Below, piece after piece: positions 1 to 11,090 of a stretch of DNA of 64,000 nt. A program made the position numbers and the translations under genes. The notes under the pieces were generated by a model. The model worked only from the letters and a program-made list of their open reading frames with translations, had not been told where the DNA came from and did not search any database. The DNA is from Carettochelys insculpta. Taxonomy: Eukaryota; Chordata; Testudines; Carettochelyidae. Position 1 is the stretch's first letter. The number at the start of each line of letters is the position of its first letter. The stretch is taken from assembly GCF_033958435.1 (NCBI RefSeq), contig NC_134137.1:61458001-61522000 (forward strand), written 5' to 3'.

Positions 1-1914
1 GCTGACAAAGCCAAACAGATGGAGTTCTGGGTTGAGCACTACTCCGAGCTGTACTCACGCGAGAACGTTGTGGTTGATGCAGCCCTCGATGCCGTCGAGC
101 TCCTACCAGTAATGGACGAACTGGATCAAGAACCGACTGTGGATGAACTGAAGAGAGCCATCGACAGCACTGCAGCAGGAAAGGCCCCTGGCCAGGATGG
201 TATACCACCAGAGGTAATCAAGTGTGCCACAGACACACTCCTGGAACCTCTACATGAGCTAGTGTGCCTGTTCTGGACAGAGGGTGAGGTTCCACAGGAT
301 ACGTGCGATGTTAACATTGTAACTTTGTATAAGAACAAAGGAGACAGAAGCGACTGCAAGAACTACCGTGGAATCTCCCTCCTAAGTGTCACTGGTAAAC
401 TGTTCGCTCGCGTCATCCTTGGCAGACTCCAGAAGATTGCAGAGAGGGGTGTACCCCGAATCGCAGTGCAGATTCTGCCCAGAGAGGTCTACCATTGACA
501 TGGTCTTCTCTCTAAGGCAGCTGCAGGAGAAGTGCAGGGAGCAGAGGAAGCCACGCTACATAGCCTTCATCGACTTGACCAAGGCCTTAGACTTGGTCAG
601 CAGGGATGGTCTGTTCAAACTGCTCCACAAGATAGGCTGTCCTCCATGATTACTCAAGATGATCCAGTCTTTCCACGAAGACATGAGAGGAACCATCCAA
701 TATGACGACGCATTATCGGATGCTTTCAGAATCAGGAGCGGCGTCAAACAAGGATGCATGCTTGCTCCGACATTGTTCAGGATCTTCTTCGCGCTCCTCC
801 TGAAGCATGCCTTAGGATCTTCAACAGAGGGCATCTTGCTGCACACAAGATCTGATGGGAAACTGTTTAACCTTGCAAGGCTGAAAGCTAAGTCTAAGGT
901 GCGAGAAGTCCTCATCAGAGACATGCTGTTCGCAGACAATGCTGCTGTAGTGTCTCACACAGAAGACCAGCTTCAAAAACTGCTGGATCAGTTCTCCAAA
1001 GCGTGCAAGGACTTTGGGCTTACCATCAGCCTAAAGAAGACAAAGGTACTCGGTCAGGATGTTGCTGAATCCCCATCAATCAGCATTGACAACTATATGT
1101 TAGAGGTCGTCCATGAGTTCGTTTACCTCGGGTCCACCATCACTGACACCCTGTCGTTGGACACTGAGCTAAATAGGAGGATCGGAAAAGCGGCCACAAC
1201 TCTGTCCAAACTCAGCAAGAGAGTGTGGAATAACAACAAGCTGTACACTCACACCAAAATGCAAGTCTACAGAGCATGCATCCTCAGCACCCTCCTTTAT
1301 GGCAGCGAGACTTGGACCCTGTATGCCCACCAGGAAAAGAGGCTGAACGTCTTCCACTTGCGCTGCCTCAGGCGCATCCTTGGAATATCATGGAAGGACA
1401 GAGTGACCAACACCGCTGTCCTTGAGCAAGCTGGAATCCCAACCATGCACACCCTCCTCAGGCAGCGTCGGCTCCGCTGGCTTGGCCACGTCCACAGGAT
1501 GAATGATGGAAGGATTCCAAAAGACATCCTGGATGGTGAGCTAGCCTCTGGCAAAAGACCTCCCGGACGCCCCCAGTTGCGCTACAAAGATGTCTGCAAG
1601 AGAGACCTCAGAGAGGTAGACATCGAGCCTGACAACTGGGAAGAACTAGCAGATGACCGCAGCAGATGGAGGCAGGAGTTACACAAGGGCCTTCAGAAGG
1701 GCGAGATGAGGATCAGACAGCTAGCAGAGGAGAAGCGAGCGCACAAAAAGCACAATAAGGACTTGCCAGACACCCACCACATCTGCAAGAGATGCAGCAA
1801 GGACTGTCACTCTCGTGTGGGTCTTCCTAGTCACAGTAGACGCTGTAAATGAAGTCCTCAATTGAAACTGTAAAGGGCACGATCCATAGTCTATGCAGAC
1901 TGAAGGATGCCTAC
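1..1914 (+). mobile_element. RTE-like non-LTR retrotransposon (LINE), copy 1
   Basis: The 5' part lies outside the window. The reverse-transcriptase ORF (19-1852) is followed by a short 3' tail that matches the tail of the copy at 60347-61708 almost base for base (tail start 'agtcctcaattgaaact', last shared bases 'ggatgcctacta'). The two copies diverge right after this point, which fixes the 3' end near 1910-1914. There is no long poly-A. The clade (RTE or RTE-X) is inferred from the style of the RT and from the C-terminal Cys/His finger, and is not proven. A CR1 fragment in the opposite orientation abuts it on the right. Confidence 0.85.
19..1852 (+). pseudogene. Reverse transcriptase of RTE-like LINE, frameshifted and stopped
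   Basis: This encoded the RT that copies the element RNA at the nicked genomic target. The ORF is read in frame 1 to about base 450, then in frame 2 to 1852. The switch falls in 'agaggggtgtac' (447-452), consistent with a 1-base indel. A TGA at 647-649 interrupts frame 2, where the copy at 60.3 kb has CGG. Visible RT landmarks are KAPGQDGIP (finger region), NYRGISLLS, IDLTKALD (motif A), RSGVKQGC (motif B) and FADN (motif C, 929-940). The second motif-C aspartate is Asn here (codon 938-940) but Asp in the second copy, so even without the breaks the catalytic centre is damaged. A thumb-like region (YLGSTITD, LLYGSETWTL) follows. The C-terminus has a Cys-x2-Cys...His...Cys finger (CKRCSKDCHSRVGLPSHSRRC). 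The endonuclease domain expected upstream is not in the window. Confidence 0.85.
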
Positions 1915-1924
1915 TATATCTGAC

Positions 1925-2935
1925 ATGATGACATAGACCTCTATTGTATCCCCTCTTAGTATCTCCTTTTCTAAGATGAAAAGTCCCAGTCTTTTTAATG
2001 TCTGTTCATATGTTACCCATTCCAAACCCCTAATATTTTGTTGCCCTTTTCTGGACCTTTTCAAATCCCAAAATATCTTTTTCTGAGATTAGGTGACCAC
2101 ATCTGTACATGGTATTCAAGAAGTGGGTGTAGTATGGATTTATATAGGGAGTAAGATATTCTCTGTCTTATTCTCTAACCCTTTTAAAATGACTCCTTAC
2201 GTTCTGTTTGCTTTTTTGACTGCTGCAGCACAGTGAATGGATATTTTCGGAGAACTATCCACAGTGAATCCAAGATCTCCATCTCTCTTGTATCGTAATA
2301 GCTAAATTAGTCCCCATCATTTTGTTTATATAGTTGGGATTATTATTTCCAATGTCCATTGCTCTGCATTTATCATTAACATTTGTTTGCCATTTTTGTG
2401 CCCCATCATTTCATTTTGTGAGATCCTTTTGAAGGTCTGCACAATCTGCTTTTCTCTTTACTATCTTGAGTAGTTTAGTGTTATCTGCAAAATTGGCCAC
2501 CTCACAGTTTACCCCTTTCTCTAGATCATTCATGAATATGTTGAATAGGATTAGTCCCAATATAGACACTTGGAGGACACCACTAGTTACCTCTCTCCAT
2601 TCTGAAAAGGGACCATTTATACCTACCCTTTATTTCCAGTCTTTCAACCCGTTATCAGTCCATGAGAGGACCTTCTCTCTTACCCCATTACAACTGATCT
2701 TACTTAAGAACTTTTGGTGAGTGACCTTGTCAAAGGCTTTCTGAAAATCGAGGTACTCTATATCCACTCGATCCCTTTTGTCCACATTGACCCGCCCCAA
2801 GAACTCTGTGATGATGTGCAGCAAATACTTTTGAAAACCAGCTTGATTAACATTGCTATCATCTTTCTTCCTGGAAATATAATCCTGAACATTATAGTAT
2901 AGCAAAAGTGAGTATGGTTGTGCATTTCCCATTCA
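1925..2935 (-). mobile_element. CR1 LINE fragment (RT region), antisense
   Basis: On the minus strand, an open stretch at 2630-2932 contains the CR1-type RT motif A block (EYLDFQKAFDKVTHQ) followed by VLSWTDNGLKDWK, the usual CR1 continuation. Bases 1936-2630 continue the same RT in decayed form: on the plus strand they read as the familiar antisense CR1 text (for example 'ctttctctagatcattcatgaatatgttgaatagg'). Many stops and indels make it non-functional. Neither the endonuclease domain nor the CR1 3' tail is present. The fragment meets the 3' end of the RTE-like LINE at about 1914-1935. Confidence 0.8.
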
Positions 2936-3886
2936 CAATATGCAAAGTTTTTTCAATGATTCATCTGATTCTACCACCAAATGAAGCTAACCAAATCAGT
3001 ATTCAGATCTGCTTCTAAAATCCCCGAGTCAGAACCACTTGTGTCCAACCAGCAGTGCTCAATCTGCTGGCAATTCTGTAAGAACTATTAATCCCAAGTT
3101 ATATTAATAAACACCTGTCTTAATAATAACCTTATGGGCTTCACTGGGTTTTCTGTAATATGCAATCTATTATAAGGTTAGCAGGTCTTATTAGTTTTTT
3201 GTCTGGCAACTGAACTTAACAGTAAAGTGCCTTGGTGAGCTAGCAGAAGAACAAAGCTTTCTCAGTGTCCACAACTCTGTCATGGTTAAAATGACTCATA
3301 TATGAAGCTACAGCTGTTTCAGTGTTTTTCAGGGTAAAGCCAGCTTTATCAGTGACTAAAATTTATATGAGTAATCTATACCTCAGCATTTACAACATAA
3401 AAACACCGCAAGCAATTCTCTCTCAGACTTTAAAGCTTCTGTAGGATTTTATTTGGCGGAATTTTATTTAAAAATGCAGTATACTTTTTCTTTTCCTTTC
3501 TTTCTTTCCTATGAGAAATTAAATCAACAGAACTGGGATGGAACTGCACTCTTCATAAAAATGGGCTTACATTGTTTGTGCAAGAAAGGAAAGTCTGTCA
3601 ACCTCGATTGTAAAGTAATAATTCCTAAAAGGAACGAATAAGGCGTAATATTATCCTTTCTGTGCCTGACGTGATGGATGTTTTCAAAATTTTTTCAGCA
3701 AAAAGGCAAAAGTGAATATGCAACTCAAAAGATTCATGAATCTGAGAGCTACAGCCATGGTGGGTTTAAAAAAAGAACTCCAAAGTAGCTTGTACAGCGT
3801 TAGAGTCTGAAATCTTGCTAAAAGCCTCAGGAGACAATTCAATCAGAATACACTTCTTTTGGGGTCTTTCTACTGCCTTTACACAA
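2936..3886. other. No gene recognised
   Basis: AT-rich sequence with short random ORFs only (the longest, at 3453-3641, has 62 codons). I see no motif, repeat end or exon-like structure that I can name. Confidence 0.5.
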
Positions 3887-4198
3887 CAGGTTGAACCTCT
3901 CTTTTCTGGCACCCTCCAGACCTGACCCATGCCAAATGAGAGAATTTCCTGGGTGGCAGGAGGTCATGTTTTCTAGCACATTGCCAACATTTCTACTACT
4001 TACTGGGTTCTTAGAAGACATTTAGGGGTAAATTAAAGCTAACTAACAGCACAGAACACTGGTGTCTGTAACTGAACTATATAAGACCATGGGAAACTTG
4101 GCCACATCCATGATGAGTGGTCATCCAGCTAACTAAAATCATGCTGGATTACAGAGTTAGCCGGACAAGAGAGTTCCAGATTAGAGAGGGTCAACCTG
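3887..4198. mobile_element. Short TIR element (MITE), about 312 bp
   Basis: The left end starts 'caggttgaacctctct' and the right end is the inverted near-copy 'agagagggtcaacctg'. The inverted similarity continues inward (left 'tctggcaccctc', right 'gagttccaga'). There is no internal coding capacity. The TIR length and style suit a hAT- or Tc1-like non-autonomous element. An 8-bp target duplication is not convincing, so the superfamily is left open. Confidence 0.65.
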
Positions 4199-5569
4199 TA
4201 CAAAAAATGGATCTTACTACTGTGACCATACACCAGAATATTGCAGTGGTGAATCAGGCCATTAGTGTCTGCCGTCCCTTTAACTGGCATTTCATTTTTC
4301 CTATTCAGCTTGTCTTCACATTCTTTAGTTCAAGAGTGGTCTACACACACAACACAGCACTGATTTACATGACATGGGACTTAGAATAACTTAGTTAAAG
4401 CTCCTGTGTGGGCACTTAATCTAAATACGCAGATTTAAATCAAGTTAACTTAATTCCTTGCAAATTAAACTAAATCATCATGAGTTTAGCATGCAAGTGT
4501 GCACTTTCTTGATTAAATCGATTTAAAGGCACATCTTTAATGAAACCAATGCAATTCTGTGTTCAGATAAAGGCCTGCATATGTAAACTGCTTGTCTGTG
4601 ATAACTGGCTAAAACATCTGTATGTTTTTGTGTCAGTTGTGACCCCTAAAATATATTGAAAAATGTTTTTTTTAAATATAGGGCCAATGACTGTTTTTGT
4701 GGTGATCTGTTTTCAAAATCCCCTAGATTAAAGTGAAATTCCTGAAGGAACTATGCCCTGCTGAAGGAACTGCCCACTTAAAGCTCTTGCAACATGTGTT
4801 AACTCCTTATGCTAAACAATCTGTTCTACCTTGCTTGGAGTCATGACACGCTCAGTCCCTTTCCCAGAGCTGAAGAAGAGCTCTGTGTAAACTCAAAAGC
4901 TCGTTTCTGTCACCAACAGCAATTAGTCCAATGAAAGATACAACCTCACCTACCTTTTCTTTCTGAAATAATGTGAACGATCTAGACATGGGAAGACTTC
5001 TGGGGACCTATCACAAGCCAGTTAGAATATGTGCTAGAAAGATAGCTTACTTTTATGAAAAAAATCAATGAATAACCTGTGCTACAGGCAGGAAAAACAG
5101 TTTGCACTTCCTGAAGGAAAAAAAAAAGAAGATTTTATTGTTGTTTTTAATTTGATTCAAGTTTTTTGGCCATTTCACAAAAACTGAAACTGTTTTCTGA
5201 GTGAACGAAGATTACTTGCCCTTTTTGAGAAATATATAAAAGAAAATATTTACCGGGAGGAAGGGAATTACTATTTCTTTGCAGATAGGGATAATTTCTA
5301 CTTATTGAAATGGTGGAATTTTCCTGAAAGAAAATGGATGAAACCTAGATTTTATTTCAGGAATTGAATTGTTCCTATTTATTTAGCTATCTATTTATTT
5401 ATGCCTGAGGAAAACAAGCAAGTAAACAAACCAACAAAAACAATGCCCCTCTTTGCTGAGAGGAATTTTGACCTTGATCAAATTCAGAAATGGTCAAAAA
5501 ACCAGACCCCGCCCCCCGCCCCCCCCCACACACACTCAAAAACCAAACAAAAGTAGTAGCAGATTGCTC
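4199..5569. other. No gene recognised; simple C- and A-rich patches
   Basis: AT-rich, non-coding in appearance. It contains a short A-run near 5120, 'atttattta'-like stretches around 5380-5400 and a C-rich simple patch at about 5507-5535. No coding or transposon-end signal was found. Confidence 0.5.
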
Positions 5570-5722
5570 ACGCTGTGGAAAAGAAGCTGCCTAACTAGGC
5601 AGGACAGACAATTAGCCCAGCTTTACAGATGGGGAATTGAGGTGCAGGGCAGTTAAGTGAGTTGCCCCAGCATCATACTGAGACTTGAAACCACGTCTAT
5701 TGTAAAGCAGGGCCTTAACTAC
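5570..5722 (+). repeat. MIR-like SINE remnant
   Basis: The stretch 'ctttacagatggggaattgaggtgcagggcagttaagtga' followed by 'gttgccccagcatcatactgagacttgaaaccacgtct' has the order of the MIR core and 3' region (gauging phrase: acagatggg...aagt-acttgccc...gg-ttgaac-c). It is old and diverged. Recognised from memory of the family pattern, not from an alignment. Confidence 0.55.
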
Positions 5723-6639
5723 AAACCCAGACGTCCTCTTGGAAATGATAACAGAAATACTTAGTACCTTCATCAGAAAAATTGCAAAACAGAAATGGAG
5801 AGCTGTAAATTATGCCATTTGCAACTTCCATTTACCACAGAAATTGATAAACATGGGGAGTGGCGGGGCTGACAGAATTGCCAGGCCTGTGGACAAGGGG
5901 GGTGCAGTTCCATACTCCGGAAAGGGGCAGGGCCTCTGGTGGAAAGGGTGGGGCTGGGGGCAGCAAGCCCTTAGTACCACCCAGAGGAAGCCACTGAGGG
6001 TTCTGGTGGCAAATGAAAGGGCGCAGGGCTCTGGCTACTGCTACTGCTACAGTCACAGCAGTGTCAGCCAGGAGCCCCAGGCCCTTTTGAATCACCAGGC
6101 CCCAGGGCAGCAGTCCCCATTGGTGGGCTAGTAAACATAACATTTACATGGGGAAAAATTCTTTCAGGGCTGGTGAAATGTGGTTTGCTGGCAGGAGATC
6201 AGCTGGAATGCATCGCTAGCCACAATGTTGTCTGCAACAGTTTTCATTTTTATTAAAGAGATGAAGTCAGGGGGCCTCAAAATCCCATAATGCACCATTA
6301 TTAAAAGTTGTCTTCTCTCGTCAAAATGATACATAGGCTGGACCATGTCTCTTGCAGACCTCCCAAGTGGAATAAAGGCGAGGCCTGCAGCAACCTATTC
6401 TCTTTAATTAATACAAATGTGGTGTGGCCCTGTCATGTTGCCTGTGTGCCTCAGTTTGGGTCCCTCCTTTCTTAGATTACTTTCCTGTGATATAAAAAAA
6501 AAAAAAACCCAAAGATTATTTTAATGATTGTACCAAACATATTTTGTTGGCTTTTGTCTGTCCCTGTAATTTCTCTTTTAAAGCGTAAAGAGAGTCAGTA
6601 TAAGCATGCAGGATGGATATACTCTAGTACAAAGAAGAC
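5723..6639. other. No gene recognised
   Basis: Includes a GC-richer patch at about 5860-6120 with 'ctactgctactgctac' and open reading in two frames (5739-6131 on + and 5832-6143 on -), which looks compositional. No domain is recognisable. Confidence 0.45.
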
Positions 6640-6865
6640 ACATACCCACCCTCCATTTCTATGTTTCAGGCATTATACAAACATAATCTCTGTCCCAAAG
6701 AGCTTAGAAGAGAAATAGATAAGACAAAGAGGAGGAAGGGAAACAGGAGCACAGAAGGGTGAAGTGACTTGTCCAAGGTCTAACAAAACACAGGTGGTAG
6801 AGCTAAGATTAGAAGAACCCAGATCTCTTGATTTCCTCTCACCATGCCCCTAGCCAGTGAACCAT
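6640..6865 (+). repeat. MIR/core-type SINE remnant
   Basis: The segment 'gtgaagtgacttgtccaaggtc', then 'ggtagagctaagattagaagaacccagatctcttgatt', then 'cctagccagtgaacca' has the order seen in MIR-type and related core SINE 3' halves (…tgacttgcccaaggtcac…ggcagagccgggattagaacccag…). It is diverged, and orientation + is inferred from that order. Confidence 0.6.
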
Positions 6866-9271
6866 GTTGCATTCCAATAACATTATGTTATGGTTCCCTC
6901 AAACTGGTATTGGGATAAAGAAAAATTAAGAAAGAATCAACCGTTTATATTGCAGAGGCCAAGCCTTCCCTTGGAAATATGTGCATAACTTCCTCGTTGT
7001 TTCTACTGAAGTCTATGGTAAAACTGGCTTCAGCGGGAGAAGAGCTAGGACAATGCCGTGCTGTTAAAAATTCCACCCCATATTCTTGGAGTCACTAGTG
7101 GCTGCATGTATGTATTTAAGGGCAGAATTTTACTCTGTTGGATTGCTTGGTGAGAATTTGCATTGAGCTACTGTGCAGTTAATTTAAATACGTCACATAA
7201 GTAATGTCCAACAGTGTAGCCTCCCTCAAGAGAAATTAAAATTGCCAATATTTTGTAGCATGACATTTTCTCAGTCATGCAGGGTCACATACCTACTGCA
7301 GTCTAGCTGGCCTGTATATTAGTCTTTGTTCCTTTCTGACTCATTTTTATGTGACTGTTTGTTGTATTTTGCCAGGTGTGTGACCCATGGGAAATAATTT
7401 GTTCCATTGTTACATTATTGTAAGCAATACTTGGACAACGCTCATAAATGATACCTATATAACTGCAAACGCCAACTAAGATTTTCAGACATGAACTGTG
7501 ATGTTTGGCACACAAAACTGACTGGTTACTTTTGCAACCCCTGGCCAACATATCTTTTAATTTTCAAATCACAGCTCTCTGAAATATGGATGATACCCTG
7601 GCCCTAGTGAAGTCAGTGGCAAAACTTTCATTGATTTGAGTGGAACTAGGATTTTGCCTAATCAAAAACAACAGATGAACTCAAGTCAATGTTTGGTCTG
7701 TGATATGCGATATCTTTATTTTTTATTTTATGCAATCTAAAGAGACTCCTCTTTAGAAAAAAAAAAAGCAAGAACTTGGGTCATCAAGTTTATATAGGAA
7801 CAGGAGAGGGGCTGGAATGTAAATATTCACACTCAAATTCTCAAAATCAGGGCACTGGCCAATCTGTCTCAGCCTTTCTGACCTTACTGGTATTCAGAAT
7901 GAGCCCCAAGCTCCCAAGCTGATTTGAAGCTGGACTAAGAGTGTCTGCATGTAACACTTACAGTGTAAAGGACAAGCGCTAAAACCTGTGCAATGGAGAT
8001 ATTGAACAGGAGAGTTCTGCAGAGCATTTAGGAGAACTATTATTGGTGGGAAACATGAAGTTAACTGTGAGCATGTGTGTGGATGCACACACGCACACAC
8101 AAAGACACATGCACACCCTCCTTAGCTGTGGTAATAATCAAGAGTTTCTCAGTCTATCACTGTATCTATCAGGGTATAATATCCATTATGCATGGGACTT
8201 GACCTAACACGCATTGACTGCAATGGAAAAGCTCTGATTAATTTCAGTGAAAGCTGTATCAGGCCATTAGGGAGGAGCAGTTTGTGGGGGACACTATACA
8301 CTGGGACAGGACAGAGCAACTTGAAATGCAGTGTAGGCTGGTGTATGGAGAGCCAGAGAAGGCTAGAGAACCAGACTGAACGGAAGAGATTTTCTACATC
8401 CAGGGGAAGTTGAACTGGAGACAATAAAATGCTGGGGTGGTGTGAAATGATTGTAAGGTGGTCCAGCTCAGCTTCCCAATGGCAGAAGAAACTCCAACTT
8501 TTGGACAGACACGCTCTCCTTGAGTGCAGGATAAGAATGGTGCCTTTCTCACCACATTTAGTGATGTTTTAGTGCAACAAAATGTGTGCTCATTGCATTC
8601 AGAAAACTTTGCAGATACCTCTGGTGTGCTCGGCTAAGCACAGAACTTTTGCATTCAAGAAGAGACTCAGCTTATCACCAACAATACACCCACCTAATTC
8701 ACGCAAACTCCCAAATGGAAACTTCCCAAAAATACCACCACAAAATATCTCCCTTCCCTTCTTTTTGTGATAGGCAGTGGTGCAGCTAAGGGTAGGCTTG
8801 GTTAGACGGAATATAATCACCTTTTTTATTTTTGGAGACAAAAGTTTGCCTGCTTTTTGGGCAGTTATGAATGCTGGTATGCAGAAGGGAAAGCTGTTTA
8901 CATTACATGGCTTCCGGTCCTCTTGTTTCCTGAAAACAACCCCAAAACAATGCCTTGTTATACCTCTGGGAGCTAGGGGCCGGAGGCAAGAAATCTGAAG
9001 GAAACTTACTTGCTCCATTAAGTCAGATGTTCTCATATGATCGATTAATAATGACAAATAAAAAAAAAATCTTTCAGTCCACTCTCCCACTCCCCCGCCA
9101 TCACCCAGAACTAGTCCTTCTCAGTATCATAAACTGACTGCCTTTCCCAGCCACTCTCTGAACTAGTCTCTCGCTGACAGGCCTGGGATGTGGTCACTCA
9201 TAAGTTCTTAGTTCTGGATTTGGTTTTGGGAGCATTAGCCATATCAGCCACATTGGTGCTGGTCTATCAGA
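6866..9271. other. No gene recognised
   Basis: AT-rich DNA with a short CA-rich patch near 8085-8105 and a poly-A run near 9058-9070. An ORF at 8599-9090 (-, 163 codons) and overlapping plus-strand ORFs show no recognisable domain. Their overlap on both strands argues for chance openness. Confidence 0.45.
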
Positions 9272-11090
9272 TTATGTCTAGATTACAGGGTTTTGTCGAC
9301 AAACGGCCATTTTGCCAACAAAACCCGTGGAGCATCTAGTTTGTGAAGCGCAGTCTGTCAGCACTAAGTCAACAGAACACAGTGCTTTTGTCGACAGCCA
9401 TCCCCCGCTCGCCATGAGGAAGAACGCTGCTCTTGACAGAGGTCTGTTGAGAAAACACTGGCCTGGATGTTCCAGGGGGCTCTCTGTTAACAGAAAAGGC
9501 CTCTGGGATGCTGCACTGCTGTCCCAGCAGATATCCTGTCCACAGCAAGCAGCGCTCTATGGTTCCTGCCTCTGGCCATCCATAAAAGCCACAGGGAGCC
9601 TGGGAAACCCCATGGCAGGAAGCTGAGAGAGTGTGAGCAGCAGCGTGACAAGCAGCTCTTCAACATGCCCTCAGATCCACACACCAACAGCAGTATCTGA
9701 ATGCCAGGCATCCCAGCACCCCCCTGGACCCTCGAGGGAGCAAACTGAGGGGTCCCAGGATCCACCCCAGAGCTCCAAGAGGCAGGTCCCCTCATGGAGC
9801 AGGGGCTGAGGTCCAGGTATTTTTGGACCTGTGGCAGGAGGAGGAAACCCTCCAAGACCCCAAGGGCAGGTGCAGGAATGCCAAAATATATGGCAGGATG
9901 ACCACCGCCCTGGCTGAATGGGGCCACCCCAACCACACCACAGAGCAAGTCCAGGCCAAAGTAAAAGAACTTTGCCAGGGCTATGTCTGGGCCCAGGACG
10001 CTGCCCGACGTTCTGGGGCAGGACCAGCCACCTGCCCCTATTATTGGGAGCTCCACAGAATCCAGGGAGGGAACACATCCCCCCCACTGCACCATCAACA
10101 CCACTCTTGAGTCCTTCCCCCCACCACACTCCACAGCAGGAGCTCCCACAGGCGAAAGAGGAGGCTGCCCAGCCACAAGCCACACCAGAGCTGAAGCAGG
10201 AGCCCAGCTCAGAAGCCAGCAGCCTCATGCTGGTGTTGGACCCAGCCACTGGCAGCCACGCCACCTCCCGGGAATCGTCGGAGCTGGGCAAGGGTCCCTC
10301 CAGTGCAAACCCCTCATGTTACTCACCACAGGGTGTTGGGAGTGGACGCAGATGGGGCGTGCTTGTAGCATCACTTGGCCGGCCCAGGTGGGACCTTGCG
10401 CTGCAGTCCCAGCTTGTGGAGCCACGTGCAGTGGGATTGTGTGACACCTGGACCCAGCAGACAGCCCCCTGGGCAAGGACGGCATCCTGCCGACAGCCTC
10501 ATGGGAGGCCAGATGATCTCCAGGCTCCAGGGCAGGGAGAGGGGAGAGGTCTCCCAGCACCTGCTCTGGCTAGAAGCTAGAAGCAGGCAAGCCACAAGGG
10601 TGCCAGCCTGACCTCAGACACACTGAGGCACATGGGCACACAAGCAGCCACAAGGCAGCACCCACTCCTGCGGGCTGTGCTGCAAGCTGCAGGTGTGTGT
10701 GTGGGCCTCAGGGAGGGGGAGGCTGCTCCCAGCTCACCTGCCACCCATACGGGGACCCCTCTGTGGCTGGACACCCCCCGGGACACTAGCCCATTGGCTG
10801 AGGGGGGAGTGCAGTGGTCAGCACAGTCCCAGAGTCACCACAGAGCCTCCATGTGATAGGGCCCACTCTGCCCCCATGGCTCTGCTCCTGGGACAGCCCT
10901 GTCTCTTGGCCTGCGGGGGGGTTGGTCGCTGCTCACAGTAGGGGGTCATGGCCTTATGGGCTGTGTTGCATGAATGACTCACTGACTCACCTCGTCTTCC
11001 TTACAGTTGGTCTCACACCAACTGAGGGCCAAGCCACCCTCACGACACCCCCAGACCAAGATCCAATCACATGATGTAATCTTTATTTAA
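9272..11090 (+). mobile_element. Harbinger-type DNA transposon remnant (SANT-gene half)
   Basis: The left end 'tatgtctagattacagggttttgtcgacaaa' matches, inverted, the right end of the MITE at 37.1-37.49 kb and resembles the ends of the 15.8-20.1 kb Harbinger. Subterminal TGTCGACA-type words follow (9294, 9390). Inside is a SANT/trihelix-like coding region (9823-10110). No transposase is visible and no right TIR was found, so the element is probably truncated. The right limit is approximate. It was set where GC-rich element-like sequence gives way to AT-rich DNA, near a TTTATTTAAA stretch. Confidence 0.65.
9823..10110 (+). pseudogene. Harbinger accessory SANT/Myb-like (trihelix) DNA-binding protein, partial
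   Basis: In Harbinger elements a SANT/Myb-like partner protein helps the transposase enter the nucleus and bind the ends. The reading frame shows the usual trihelix block: VFLDLWQEEETLQ upstream in the same frame, RRNAKIYGRM-type centre (here CRNAKIYGRMTTALAEWG), then TTEQVQAKVKELCQGYVWA and CPYYWELHRI at the end of the domain. The frame is open for 95 codons and stops in Pro/His-rich sequence. The start is uncertain because upstream in-frame coding extends before the first Met, and a first exon may be missing. It is on the opposite side of its element from where a transposase would be expected. No intact transposase accompanies it, so I treat it as a remnant. The domain assignment is by pattern recognition. 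Confidence 0.6.

Noticed and set aside
5739..6143. Overlapping ORFs of 130 (+) and 103 (-) codons in a GC-richer patch
   Set aside because: Open on both strands, Gly/Trp/Pro-rich by composition, with no domain and no splice context.
8599..9090. 163-codon minus-strand ORF
   Set aside because: Mixed hydrophobic and low-complexity residues with no recognisable domain. Plus-strand frames are open over the same DNA.
9487..10291. Minus-strand ORFs of 232 and 206 codons
   Set aside because: Antisense shadows of the SANT-like coding region in GC-rich Harbinger DNA, Gly/Cys/Pro-rich without motifs.
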